From positions 1 to 64,000 of the forward strand of contig JBBIRA010000004.1 in NCBI GenBank assembly GCA_037442005.1: a stretch of 64,000 nt of DNA, read 5' to 3'. The position numbers were made by a program, and so were the translations under genes. Below, one piece after another: positions 54,998 through 62,890 of this stretch. The stretch's first letter is position 1; every line of letters begins with the position of its first letter. The notes beneath the pieces are model-generated. The model made no database searches. It was not told the origin of the DNA and worked only from the letters and a program-made list of their open reading frames with translations. Origin of the DNA: Leptospirillum sp037442005 (GTDB taxonomy: Bacteria; Nitrospirota; Leptospirillia; Leptospirillales; Leptospirillaceae).

Positions 54998-55026
54998 ATC
55001 ATATTGATCATTCTTCTTTTTGACAA
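54998..55026 (-). promoter_or_regulatory. Promoter of the mlaD-like gene
   Basis: On the minus strand TTGTCA (plus 55021-55026) and TATGAT (54998-55003) are 17 bases apart, predicting a start near 54991 and a leader of about 77 bases. It lies between the host-attachment gene and mlaD and separates the cluster into two transcripts. Confidence 0.6.
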
Positions 55027-55058
55027 CCCTTCCTCTCGAAAAGAAGGGGAACCGGACT

Positions 55059-55502
55059 TCAGGGAACAAGAGATCCGGCAATCAGGTCGAATAATTCATT
55101 GTCCCCGATTGTTGAGAGATCTTTTTCAATGGTTCCTTTGACCAGTTTTGACGTCTGAAGACTCAGAAGCGGACGGAGCATCCCCAGAAAATGAGGATCT
55201 GCGACAATGTAGAGGTGGTCGAATTGCCCCTTTTTCTCCGCCTCATGGATGTGTTCTGCCACGCTTTTGAGAAAAAGACGGTCAGAATGTTCGCGTGCAT
55301 CCCCTGAATGACCGCCTGAATGGGAAACCTTGTTGACGGTGTCAAACTCTCTTCCTGAGCGATCGGTGACCAGTGCACCTTCTTTCAACCGACCTTCAGG
55401 GTGTTCAACCTTTGAAACAAAATGGAGATTTTTTTCATTTCCAGTCCTGGTAAAGAGCTTTGCGCCTGAACGGCCAACAACCAGAATCCCCGTCGGTTTC
55501 AT
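55059..55502 (-). CDS. Host attachment/AtsE family protein
   Basis: The 147-residue product matches the family once named 'required for attachment to host cells'. ILVVGRSGAKLFTRTG opens a nucleotide-fold-like domain, followed by the EGALVTDRSGREFDT region, HSDRLFLKSVAEHIHEAEKKG and LYIVADPHFLGMLRP. The fold is related to eRF1 domains. Its cellular role is not established, and the original name should not be taken as evidence of host contact. AAGGAGG precedes the ATG. It sits inside an MCE transport cluster. Confidence 0.82.
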   Translation of the reverse strand: MKPTGILVVGRSGAKLFTRTGNEKNLHFVSKVEHPEGRLKEGALVTDRSGREFDTVNKVSHSGGHSGDAREHSDRLFLKSVAEHIHEAEKKGQFDHLYIVADPHFLGMLRPLLSLQTSKLVKGTIEKDLSTIGDNELFDLIAGSLVP

Positions 55503-55573
55503 CGATGACCTCCTTAACTGTGTTGATCCTTGAACCAGTCGGATACCGTCGAAATTATAGCACTTTTAAGGAA

Positions 55574-56305
55574 TCATGGGGCGTTATTCGTATTTTCCGG
55601 AACCGAAACAAAAAAGGAGTCTTCAACATGTTGAAGCGAATCCGATTCATCCATACGGAGGGTGCGGGTAAAAATTCCCTGTGGCCTGATCGGTTTACGT
55701 GAAAAAAGAAGAATGGTGGTGTGTCCGTTCTTGATAATCTTTTGAAAATACCGGTGAAACAGCCGGATGCCATCCTGGTCGAGTCCTTCGTAAGGATCAT
55801 CAAGAACCAGAATGGAAGGATCAAAGATCAGGGCGCGAAGAAGACCGATGACTTTCCTGTCGTTGATCCCCACCTCATAGGGCATCAGGGCTCCAAGTTG
55901 TTCCAATTGATTGCTGATGAGGATTTCTTCAACGATTTCATAGGGTTTTGAGGCTTTGTTCTGGCGCAGGAACTTGAGGGGAAATGCCAGATTTTCCCGG
56001 ATACTCAGGGATTCGATCAGGATGCCTTTTTCGGGAAGAAGGCCGATCTTTTTTCTGACGTAGTGCAACAGGAGATTATCAGGGTTCTTCATGGACCGGT
56101 TAAAGGCGTAATAGGTCCCTTCGGACAATGGGATCAGCCCCATCAGGGATTTGACAAACAGGGTTTTTCCCGAACTGGCTTTTCCTAAAATATAGGTATG
56201 CTGGCATTTGGAAAGGGTGAAGTTCACCTCAGACAGACGGGGACCGCTTGTTCCAACGGAAAGAAAGCTTGCATTCTCCATTTCGATCAGCAGTTCTTCT
56301 TTCAT
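55574..56305 (-). CDS. Degenerate ABC ATPase of the MCE cluster (MlaF-like)
   Basis: The 243-residue protein aligns along its length with MlaF-type ATPases. Walker A is intact (GKASSGKT near residue 41). The rest is eroded: the Q-loop region reads GLLPEKGILI, the LSGGQ signature is replaced by VGINDRK, Walker B ends LVLDDP with Asp where the catalytic Glu should be, and the H-loop histidine is replaced (LLFSRKP). It may bind but hydrolyse ATP poorly, or work with another ATPase. The reading frame is whole and has a good ribosome site, so it is not a simple pseudogene. Confidence 0.8.
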   Translation of the reverse strand: MKEELLIEMENASFLSVGTSGPRLSEVNFTLSKCQHTYILGKASSGKTLFVKSLMGLIPLSEGTYYAFNRSMKNPDNLLLHYVRKKIGLLPEKGILIESLSIRENLAFPLKFLRQNKASKPYEIVEEILISNQLEQLGALMPYEVGINDRKVIGLLRALIFDPSILVLDDPYEGLDQDGIRLFHRYFQKIIKNGHTTILLFSRKPIRPQGIFTRTLRMDESDSLQHVEDSFFVSVPENTNNAP

Positions 56306-56355
56306 CCGTTCCCTTCTTTAGATGGTGATTGTCATCAGGAATTGTTTGCCGGGTC

Positions 56356-57138
56356 TCAGGCAAAAATAATAAAAATCTGGATGACGGTCAGGAAAACCGT
56401 ACAAAGAACGATCGCATTCACAAGAGCTTTATTCGTTTCACGGGGAACGTCGTTCGGGGATCTGCCAACGGCCAGACCATGATAGACCGCAACGGAAGCG
56501 ATCACCAGACCGAATACCGCGCTATCGAGGATGGGAACCAGCATGTCTGTCAGGGTGAGACTTGTCTTGAGGCTTTCGATCAGGGAAACCATCGGCATCG
56601 AAAGACCAAACAGCCCCATCAGGAATCCGCCGGTGAAAGAACAAATAGCAAAGTAAAAGGTGAGTGCCATTGTTGAGATCAAAATTCCTATGATCCGCGG
56701 CGTAATCAGGAAAAGAGAAAGATTGACGCCCATCATTTCAATCGTATCAAGTTCTCCCGATACTCGCATGTTTCCGATTTCAACGGAGACGGTGGACGCC
56801 GATCTTGCAATAATCACCATGGCTGTTGCGAACGGGCCTACAATCCGCAAGATGACATGAATGATGATGGTGCCGACGAGATTCTGGATCCCAAGTTTGG
56901 GAAGTTCCAGTCCGGCTTCGGCAACGGTTCCCATGCCAATCAAAAGACTGATAATGGTCAGGATGGGAATGGCGTCAAATCCGATCAGGAGAATCTGTTG
57001 CAGCAAAAGCGTGATGAAGCTCCGTCGACTCAGAAGAATCGTTCCCAGATCATAGAATGTTGTCATGACGATCTGGAAGAGATCTCTCAGATAGAAGAAG
57101 ATCCGAAAGAAATTAAAGCGATGGAGAATTCCGTCCAT
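56356..57138 (-). CDS. MlaE-family permease
   Basis: The 260-residue inner-membrane protein has five to six transmembrane segments and the MlaE signature: GPFATAMVIIARSASTVSVE, GNMRVSGELDTIEMMGVN and RIIGILISTMALTFYF. It forms the membrane part of the MCE lipid transporter with the ATPase gene 50 bases downstream. ARSAS replaces the more usual ARSGS. Genes run permease, ATPase, host-attachment protein, MCE protein, TPR lipoprotein. Confidence 0.9.
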   Translation of the reverse strand: MDGILHRFNFFRIFFYLRDLFQIVMTTFYDLGTILLSRRSFITLLLQQILLIGFDAIPILTIISLLIGMGTVAEAGLELPKLGIQNLVGTIIIHVILRIVGPFATAMVIIARSASTVSVEIGNMRVSGELDTIEMMGVNLSLFLITPRIIGILISTMALTFYFAICSFTGGFLMGLFGLSMPMVSLIESLKTSLTLTDMLVPILDSAVFGLVIASVAVYHGLAVGRSPNDVPRETNKALVNAIVLCTVFLTVIQIFIIFA

Positions 57139-57214
57139 TAATCAGCCATTTCCGCTTTGCTCGCTTTCCCTGGTTCGTAGTTTACATAATATACATTATT
57201 TGCGATACAGGAAC

Positions 57215-57865
57215 TCATTCCCCCCGGTGGGGGTTTCCCAGATGTCCTGAGATAAAAGCGTTGATGATGATCTGGTCCCATTGACCTAACGGAAGAAGTC
57301 TTCTCCATGCGGCGAGAAGGATCGGGTCCTTGTACTTACTTGTCCTGATGACGAGAACACTGTATCCGATCCGTTCCTGCGCCATAAAGGCATCTGGTGA
57401 TTTTTCCGGTCCTTTTAAGATCTCAATTGATTGAAGTGTCTCTTTTGAGAGTCTTTTGGGATCGATGAAAAGAATCACATTCCCTTTTGAGAGGACATGC
57501 ACCATGGTACACCCAGGAACCTTTTCGATCGGCAGATCAGGTCGGGACATCCAGTCATGGGTCATCGCCCCCGATGTGGGTGGATCGGAGGAATAGGCGA
57601 ATGACTGGCACTGGGAGGGGTCGGAGACATAGACATGTCCTTGTGATGGGTATTTCAGGACGGGGTTTTTCTGTATTGCCTGATCTCCCTGTCCATTGGG
57701 ACCGCCAAATGAGGTTCCAAATAATGGCGGAAACGGTGTCGGGGAGTTGTTTCCGTTGTCAGCCCATGCATTCGGGAGGCCGATGTGATGGTTGACTGGT
57801 GCAATGATTGGACTTAACAAGACCAGAAAAAGTATAATAATACGCATACGCCCATTTGAAAACAT
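57215..57865 (-). CDS. Exported DUF3105-like protein
   Basis: The 216-residue precursor has a signal peptide ending near AWA (residue 35). Its centre (YSSDPPTSGAMTHDW, then VPGCTMVHVLSKGNVILFID) follows the DUF3105 pattern of PPTSG, a tryptophan and VHxLEHG-type strand; here the glutamate-histidine of that strand is replaced by SK. The function of DUF3105 is unknown. ATG 57865 has AGGGGA about nine bases upstream. Its upstream region is shared with the divergent exported protein at 57924. Confidence 0.6.
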   Translation of the reverse strand: MFSNGRMRIIILFLVLLSPIIAPVNHHIGLPNAWADNGNNSPTPFPPLFGTSFGGPNGQGDQAIQKNPVLKYPSQGHVYVSDPSQCQSFAYSSDPPTSGAMTHDWMSRPDLPIEKVPGCTMVHVLSKGNVILFIDPKRLSKETLQSIEILKGPEKSPDAFMAQERIGYSVLVIRTSKYKDPILLAAWRRLLPLGQWDQIIINAFISGHLGNPHRGE

Positions 57866-57923
57866 TGATTCGAGTCCCCTTTTTGTTGACAGTCATCAGG
57901 CCTTTGGCCTTTTGGAGGGTAAC

Positions 57924-58475
57924 ATTCTGAGAAACACGTTTCAATACAAAAATAGTTTTATTTCTTTTCGTCGTTCTGTTTTCAGTTTGTTGATGGGGCT
58001 GTGCTTACTGGTTTCTCTTGCAGGCAGGGCAAATGCGGACAGCGTTTTTATCCCCAGCGTGTTTGGAGAGTTTCTGCCCGGAGCACTGACTCCATCACAG
58101 TCTGGGGTCTCCCCCGATCTGGGTTGGGGCATTGGGGGAAACGAAGACGGATTTCTGAACGATACTTTTTTTATCCGGTTCTCCGTAGGGATTGAAAACT
58201 ATCCATCCCCGGGGATTTTTCTGCTGCCCATCTCTTTTGGGCCTGGGATCCGGCTGATTAAATCCGACCCGGGGGATTTTTATATTATAGGTTCAGTGGG
58301 AATTGCCCCGGTCTTCTTCCCTGCCGGCGGAGAGTTTCTGCCTCTTTATGGCGGAGGAATCGGGTATTCTTTCCACCGTTTTTTTGCGGAAGCGAGAGTA
58401 ACGGTCTTCCCTCAATCCCATTTTCTTGGTGGTTCCTTAATCGAATTTCCTCTGACAATCGGGTTCCATCTCTAA
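57924..58475 (+). CDS. Small exported, probably outer-membrane protein with a non-standard start
   Basis: The mature part has alternating polar/hydrophobic segments rich in Gly, Phe and Pro (FLLPISFGPGIRLI, FLPLYGGGIGYSF, EFPLTIGFHL), with a C-terminal strand like a small outer-membrane barrel. A signal peptide ends near ANA. A strong GGAGGG (57914-57919) is followed only by ATT (57924) and CTG (57927) in frame. The first ATG lies inside the hydrophobic core and has no ribosome site. I therefore place the start at ATT 57924 (183 residues), with CTG as alternative. Family unknown. Confidence 0.55.
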   Translation: MLRNTFQYKNSFISFRRSVFSLLMGLCLLVSLAGRANADSVFIPSVFGEFLPGALTPSQSGVSPDLGWGIGGNEDGFLNDTFFIRFSVGIENYPSPGIFLLPISFGPGIRLIKSDPGDFYIIGSVGIAPVFFPAGGEFLPLYGGGIGYSFHRFFAEARVTVFPQSHFLGGSLIEFPLTIGFHL

Positions 58476-58537
58476 AAACGTAAACGTTTTTCTCCGGTCG
58501 CGTTTCAATTGATGGGGATGAATAAGAAGGGATCTTT

Positions 58538-59905
58538 GTGGAGCCAGTCGATCCAAATCCAAATGAACTGTTAAGGGCAATTCTTGAGGCCAACCAGGAG
58601 CCCCAGGTGATTGTCGGCGCCGATTACCGGATACATGCGATTAATGCCGGAGCTAAAAAACAGCTCTGTATTGCGGCAGACGACCGGATTGAAGGGCTTC
58701 CCTGTCAATCAATCCTTGGCTCCGAACTTTGCCGGTCAGCGTGTACATTCAAGCGAACTGTTTCTGAAGGTCCCCTCACCCTTAACTCAATGCCTTCCTG
58801 TTTGAGAGATCAGGAAGAGAAGCTGATCACTGTCCAGACCAGTATTCTGTCAAGTTCGTCAGGCCTTCAGGGTGTTTTAAAAACAATTTCTCCTCCCCGG
58901 GAAAAGAAAGAGAAACTTTTTTGGGAGACTGAAGGTAAAACGCACCATTCAAAAGAGCCACCACCCTTATCCGGCCAGAATCTCAATGCGTCCTCCATGC
59001 GGATTCTTTCAGGGCTCGGCCAGACTACGTTGCCCCTGATTATTGAGGGAGAAACCGGAACCGGTAAAGAGTTTCTGGCCCGCCTTATTCATGAGAATGG
59101 ACCTCGAAAAAAAGGTCCGTTTGTTGTCCTTGATGCCACCCACTTCTCCAATGAAATTGCAGACTCCCTTCTGTTTGGTCACCGGAAAGGGACGTTCACT
59201 GGCGCCATCGGGGATCAGAAAGGCCGGCTGGAATCGGCAGACAAAGGAACTCTTTTTATTGATGAGCTTCAGAACATGCCGCTGTCTATACAGATGAAGC
59301 TGTTACGATTCCTGGACAGGAAAACGCTCCAACCGTTAGGGTCTTCCAATGAAATTCCGGTGGATGTCAGGATTCTGGTGGCAACCAATGAGCCGCTTTC
59401 CACCTTGCTGGCAAGCGGGCGGCTCCGGTCGGATTTCTTTTACAGGATCCGGGGAAAGACAATCAGGATCCCCTCCCTCAGGGATCAGCTTGAAGAGATT
59501 CCTTTTTTAATTGCCTGGAAATGGCGGAAGTGGAAGGAAGACTCAGGTCAGGAGCCTCCGATTGTATCCGCGGATGGAATCAAAGCTTTTCAACAATACT
59601 CCTGGCCAGGAAATATCCGTGAGCTTTTTTCATTCTTGGATTACCTTCTGGGTTCATTTAACCCTGGGGATAAGATTCCTGCTTCCTGGATCAAGGAGGA
59701 GCTCCGATCGATCCAGCAGGACGTATCGGGAATGGGATTCCCGGATGATCCTGAAGAGATGGCCAGCGAACGGGAACTGATTGTTCAATCGCTACGGTCG
59801 GCTGAGGGCGAGATTGGTCGGGCTTCAGAGCTGTTGGGAATGAGTCGGACCACGTTATGGAGAAAAATGAAAAAGCTCGGGATCAGACCGTTCGAAGGAG
59901 ATTAA
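58538..59905 (+). CDS. PAS-containing sigma-54-dependent transcriptional activator
   Basis: The 455-residue regulator has an N-terminal PAS-like domain (about 10-120) with a cysteine cluster (LPC, ELCRSAC), an AAA+ domain and a Fis-type helix-turn-helix (GRASELLGMSRTTLWRKMKKL). AAA+ motifs are GETGTGKE (Walker A), GTLFIDELQNMP (Walker B) and LRSDFFYRI (arginine finger). The sigma-54 contact loop reads GTFTGA, a known variant of GAFTGA. There is no receiver domain and no kinase neighbour, so it probably senses a signal directly. A sigma-54 promoter in this window lies before the Anbu operon; a link is speculative. Start GTG 58538. Confidence 0.88.
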   Translation: MEPVDPNPNELLRAILEANQEPQVIVGADYRIHAINAGAKKQLCIAADDRIEGLPCQSILGSELCRSACTFKRTVSEGPLTLNSMPSCLRDQEEKLITVQTSILSSSSGLQGVLKTISPPREKKEKLFWETEGKTHHSKEPPPLSGQNLNASSMRILSGLGQTTLPLIIEGETGTGKEFLARLIHENGPRKKGPFVVLDATHFSNEIADSLLFGHRKGTFTGAIGDQKGRLESADKGTLFIDELQNMPLSIQMKLLRFLDRKTLQPLGSSNEIPVDVRILVATNEPLSTLLASGRLRSDFFYRIRGKTIRIPSLRDQLEEIPFLIAWKWRKWKEDSGQEPPIVSADGIKAFQQYSWPGNIRELFSFLDYLLGSFNPGDKIPASWIKEELRSIQQDVSGMGFPDDPEEMASERELIVQSLRSAEGEIGRASELLGMSRTTLWRKMKKLGIRPFEGD

Positions 59906-59948
59906 GACGGGAGGAATTCTCTTGGGATGTTGTTAGGGTGGAATAAAA

Positions 59949-59976
59949 AAAAGGGAGAACAGATGTTCTCCCTTTT
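59949..59976. terminator. Bidirectional intrinsic terminator
   Basis: A 12-base perfect stem (AAAAGGGAGAAC, loop AGAT, GTTCTCCCTTTT) lies between the convergent sigma-54 activator and cold-shock genes. On the minus strand it is followed by eight T, on the plus strand by four, so it should stop the cold-shock transcript more strongly. Confidence 0.88.
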
Positions 59977-60145
59977 ACAAACCCGATGCCAATGGAATCA
60001 GTGATTTATGATGACCTTTGTTCCTAGAGATCCATCCTTAACCAATCAAAGCACTTGAAGAAAGAGCTTGAACGATTCACTCAAGATGCTTGGAGCAACA
60101 AGCCAAAAACCACACGGTCTTTATGGCGATTTTTGTAAATGTGAA

Positions 60146-60352
60146 TTAGGCGTTAACCTTTGTCACATTGGCGGCCTGAGGTCCTTTGGAACCACTCTGG
60201 ATCTCGAATTCCACAAGCTGACCTTCTTCAAGGGTTTTAAAACCGGAACCCCCGATAGCGGTGTAGTGAACAAAGATGTCCTCACCGTTCTCCTGGGAGA
60301 TAAATCCATAACCCTTGTTTGCATTAAACCACTTCACATGTCCTCTTGCCAT
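60146..60352 (-). CDS. CspA-family cold-shock protein
   Basis: The 68-residue protein is a complete cold-shock domain: GHVKWFNANKGYGFISQ (RNP1 is KGYGFI), DIFVHYTAI (RNP2), and a C-terminal AANVTKV. It binds single-stranded RNA and DNA and melts RNA structure. The ATG at 60352 has AGGAGG eight bases upstream; an upstream in-frame extension lacks the family start. A promoter 156-184 bases upstream and a terminator-like hairpin in between give it a long, structured leader. It is convergent with the sigma-54 activator. Confidence 0.96.
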   Translation of the reverse strand: MARGHVKWFNANKGYGFISQENGEDIFVHYTAIGGSGFKTLEEGQLVEFEIQSGSKGPQAANVTKVNA

Positions 60353-60409
60353 TACGTGTTCCTCCTTGATGAAAACCAACCGGTCAGTAAATGTGGGCGA
60401 CTCGCAGTT

Positions 60410-60446
60410 AAAAAAAAACCGCGAGCTTCAAATTCAGCTGCGGCTT
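60410..60446 (-). promoter_or_regulatory. Terminator-like hairpin in the csp leader
   Basis: On the minus strand CCGCAGCT pairs with AGCTCGCGG (one bulged C) across an eight-base loop and is followed by nine T. It ends 57 bases before the csp start codon and lies downstream of the csp promoter, so it may act as an attenuator. It could also stop read-through from the DUF1207 gene. Confidence 0.7.
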
Positions 60447-60507
60447 TTCATTCCGTCATGAAGACATCTTTGAAAATACACCACACCTTCTTGAAACCCA
60501 CAGTAGG

Positions 60508-60536
60508 AATATATCAGCAAAAAATATAGGTGTCAA
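60508..60536 (-). promoter_or_regulatory. Strong sigma-70 promoter of the cold-shock gene
   Basis: On the minus strand a perfect TTGACA (plus 60531-60536) and TATATT (60508-60513) are exactly 17 bases apart. Transcription should start near 60501, giving a leader of about 150 bases. Confidence 0.75.
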
Positions 60537-60575
60537 TCCATCAGACCGATCACTTTTCTCTCCTTAAAAAGGACT

Positions 60576-61559
60576 TCAGAAATCAAAATAGGCCCCCAAT
60601 GCAACATAACTTTCTTTTAAGAATGGGTAGTCATACATGGGGGAATACCCGTTATAAAAATCGAGCGCTGTCCTGAACTGGACCCAGGAGTTTTTCCTGT
60701 GAGTCAGGATTCCGATCTGGAGGTCTTCCGAAGGGGTAAAGCCGTTAATCCCCTGTGACTCGATGTTCAATGCAAGATAGGGACGTGAAATGGCTTGTTT
60801 CCATTCAGGGCCATACAGCTCGATCCCAGCCTGCCCGATCAAGGAATCTGAGGCCGTCGGGTAATAACCCAGACCGACAACCCGGTAGGCTCCCCCCGCG
60901 TAGACGCGAATGTACCGGTTGATGTCATAGGAGGGAATAATCTGGAGAAGCTCCTGTCCGAAATCCGTATTCTTGTTGAGATTTAATAAGGTGGTGTAGT
61001 CATACCCCGTATGGGAGCTGTCATGATAGAAATAGATTCTGGTGGAAAACTGGTTATACCTGAGTGTAATCGGTACACCGATAAAGTAGTCGGTACTTTC
61101 GAGAAAAGTGGCGCTCTGGACAAAGGCAAATCGGGAAAAGGCAGCACCCATGACGCCAATCTGTATTGATTTATTAATCCCCGAAGCTTCGCTTTCCCAT
61201 CGGATGATTCCGATATCTGCACCAAACGTCCCGTCAAACTGTCCGTATCGATTGTTTGATCCAAGGAAGTAACTGATATTGCTTGTTGGCTGTCTGGGGT
61301 CCGCCAGGAGTGGTGTGTAGGGGTCACCTTGGGGAAAAAAGATAATCCGGTAGCCATTTTCACTAATGGATCCATCGGCCCGATTTTCAGATGGTGTCAA
61401 CGGGTCCGGATACAAGACCGCTGAAACATCGGAAGAAGGTGGTGCCGCATGGCCCAAAGCCGGACTGAAGAGGACTGGCCATAACAAGAGGATCGCTGTC
61501 TGGAGAAATCTCCATCGTGATTGTCTTCTCTTCGCTATCAACGAGAGATCCTTTCCCAC
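60576..61559 (-). CDS. DUF1207-like outer-membrane protein
   Basis: GTG 61559 is six bases after AGGAGG. The 327-residue precursor has a signal peptide (LLLWPVLFSPALGHA) and a body with FFPQGDPYTPLLADPRQPT near the start of the mature chain, the DUF1207 signature, then many amphipathic strands (GADIGIIRW, IRVYAGGAYRVV, YLALNIESQ) ending in YVALGAYFDF, a typical barrel end with a terminal Phe. It is likely an outer-membrane barrel of unknown cargo. The tnpA relic ends 47 bases upstream of it. Confidence 0.72.
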   Translation of the reverse strand: MGKDLSLIAKRRQSRWRFLQTAILLLWPVLFSPALGHAAPPSSDVSAVLYPDPLTPSENRADGSISENGYRIIFFPQGDPYTPLLADPRQPTSNISYFLGSNNRYGQFDGTFGADIGIIRWESEASGINKSIQIGVMGAAFSRFAFVQSATFLESTDYFIGVPITLRYNQFSTRIYFYHDSSHTGYDYTTLLNLNKNTDFGQELLQIIPSYDINRYIRVYAGGAYRVVGLGYYPTASDSLIGQAGIELYGPEWKQAISRPYLALNIESQGINGFTPSEDLQIGILTHRKNSWVQFRTALDFYNGYSPMYDYPFLKESYVALGAYFDF

Positions 61560-61606
61560 ACAAAACCTCCTCAATATCGATTTAAAAAAAGGATCTAAGG
61601 TGTTTT

Positions 61607-62093
61607 TTAAGCCTGATCCTGGAAATACAAAAAAGGCTCGCTTAAGAGAGCGTCAAATGGCTTCTCATTGGCTTCCGGGTGAAGAACTGCCTGATTGGTC
61701 CGATTGACAGGCATTTAATGGTTTCCCGGTGTTTCCCAACCGGGAAAGTGCCATGTAAGTCGGAGACCAGAGCATCCCGTTCCAGTATTTGGATGCCAGA
61801 TCCTTCCGTTCTTTCTTCAGGAGTCGGCTTGAAACACATTTCAGGCTGTTAACGATCGCGGATACTGAAACTTTTGGTGGAATTTCGACAAGCAGATGAA
61901 TATGATCCGTTTCTCCCCGCATCTCGACAAGAAGGGCTTCGAAGTCCTGACAGACACGTTCGAAAATATGGCTCAGTAAGGACAGAGCCTTCTCATCAAA
62001 GACATCGGTTTTGATAATCGTATAAAAGACCAACTCGACATAAATAGAGAAAATACAGTTTCTACCTTGGCGAAGTTCAATTTTATTATCCAT
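61607..62093 (-). pseudogene. IS200/IS605 TnpA (Y1 transposase) relic, frameshifted
   Basis: The first 110 codons match IS200-type TnpA: DNKIELRQGRNCIFSIYVEL, then DHIHLLVEIPP with the HxH metal motif, SAIVNSLKCVSSRLLKK and LWSPTYM. After that the frame is lost. The continuing frame ends in an unrelated tail at 61665. The next frame reads VGKHRETIK and the third reads RTNQAVLHPEANEKPFDALL to a TAA at 61607. At least two indels are needed, and they fall where the catalytic tyrosine should be. No intact ends or tnpB adjoin it. Confidence 0.85.
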
Positions 62094-62323
62094 AGACCAA
62101 TTCTAGATCATGTTCTTCCGGTGGTCAATGATAGATCCTTTATGCATATTAGTGGATTTTTATGATTACTGGGGTAATGCATTGAATGGTACGGGGATCT
62201 ATTCTCAGGGATCGATCAGTGAGATAATCAAGGTGATGCGGTACTGACTGGTCGTTTTCTCAGGCTCAAATGAATGGGTATGAAGGGTATGAAGCGTTAC
62301 CAGATTTTTTCTGAAGGTCTTTC
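62094..62323 (+). other. Spacer before the gsp genes
   Basis: No gene is supported here. A 45-codon open frame (62110-62247) starts at an ATG without a ribosome site; its sequence has a vague WGN...GIYSQG resemblance to the end of GspG, too weak to call. gspG, which usually precedes gspH, is not present. Confidence 0.4.
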
Positions 62324-62890
62324 ATGAAAGAAAGAGAAACAGGCTGGACACTGATCGAGATGGTCGTTGTCCTTTTCATTATCAGTCTGGTTGTCACGAT
62401 TATCGCTCCTCGCCTGACGCTTAAGAGAGCTCCTGGATTAAAGGAGGTTTCCTTAAGAATCGCAGGGGAATACCGGGCGTTATACTGGGAAGCCATTTCA
62501 AAGCAACAGGTTCTTCGATTGAAATATGACCTGGACAAGGGAGTTATTTCCGCTTACAAGGTTGAGCCGGATGGATCGCTGAAACCGGTCAGTATTCGTG
62601 GGATGTCTTCATGGAGTATCTCCCCCAAGGTTCGATTTCGAAGAATTCATACGTTACATCAGGGACAGGTTGATTCGGGAAGAACCTTTACCCAGTTTTT
62701 TCCGACTGGAGCTGTTGAACCAACGACAATCCATTTATCTGATCGCAAGGGACACAAGATGACCATTACGGTAAATCCGGTGAATGGAAGGACTCATATT
62801 TTTCAGGGAGATATTCAGACCCCCTCCCTACCACCAATGATGCCAGGGGTGCCCGGTGGTGGAAACGGGGCATTCATGGGAGCGGGTTAG
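62324..62890 (+). CDS. gspH: Type II secretion pseudopilin GspH-like
   Basis: The 188-residue pre-pseudopilin has a prepilin start with the peptidase site before WTLIEMVVVLFIISLVVTII, where Glu at position +5 is kept. The usual FTLIE reads WTLIE, so the +1 residue is Trp, unusual but tolerated. A globular C-terminal domain and a Gly/Pro/Met-rich tail follow. It would be a minor pseudopilin at the tip of the secretion pseudopilus. It is followed at once by gspI. Confidence 0.78.
   Translation: MKERETGWTLIEMVVVLFIISLVVTIIAPRLTLKRAPGLKEVSLRIAGEYRALYWEAISKQQVLRLKYDLDKGVISAYKVEPDGSLKPVSIRGMSSWSISPKVRFRRIHTLHQGQVDSGRTFTQFFPTGAVEPTTIHLSDRKGHKMTITVNPVNGRTHIFQGDIQTPSLPPMMPGVPGGGNGAFMGAG

Noticed and set aside
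62110..62247. Possible end of gspG before gspH
   Set aside because: The 45-codon frame lacks a prepilin motif and a ribosome site; the resemblance to the GspG C-terminus is too slight.
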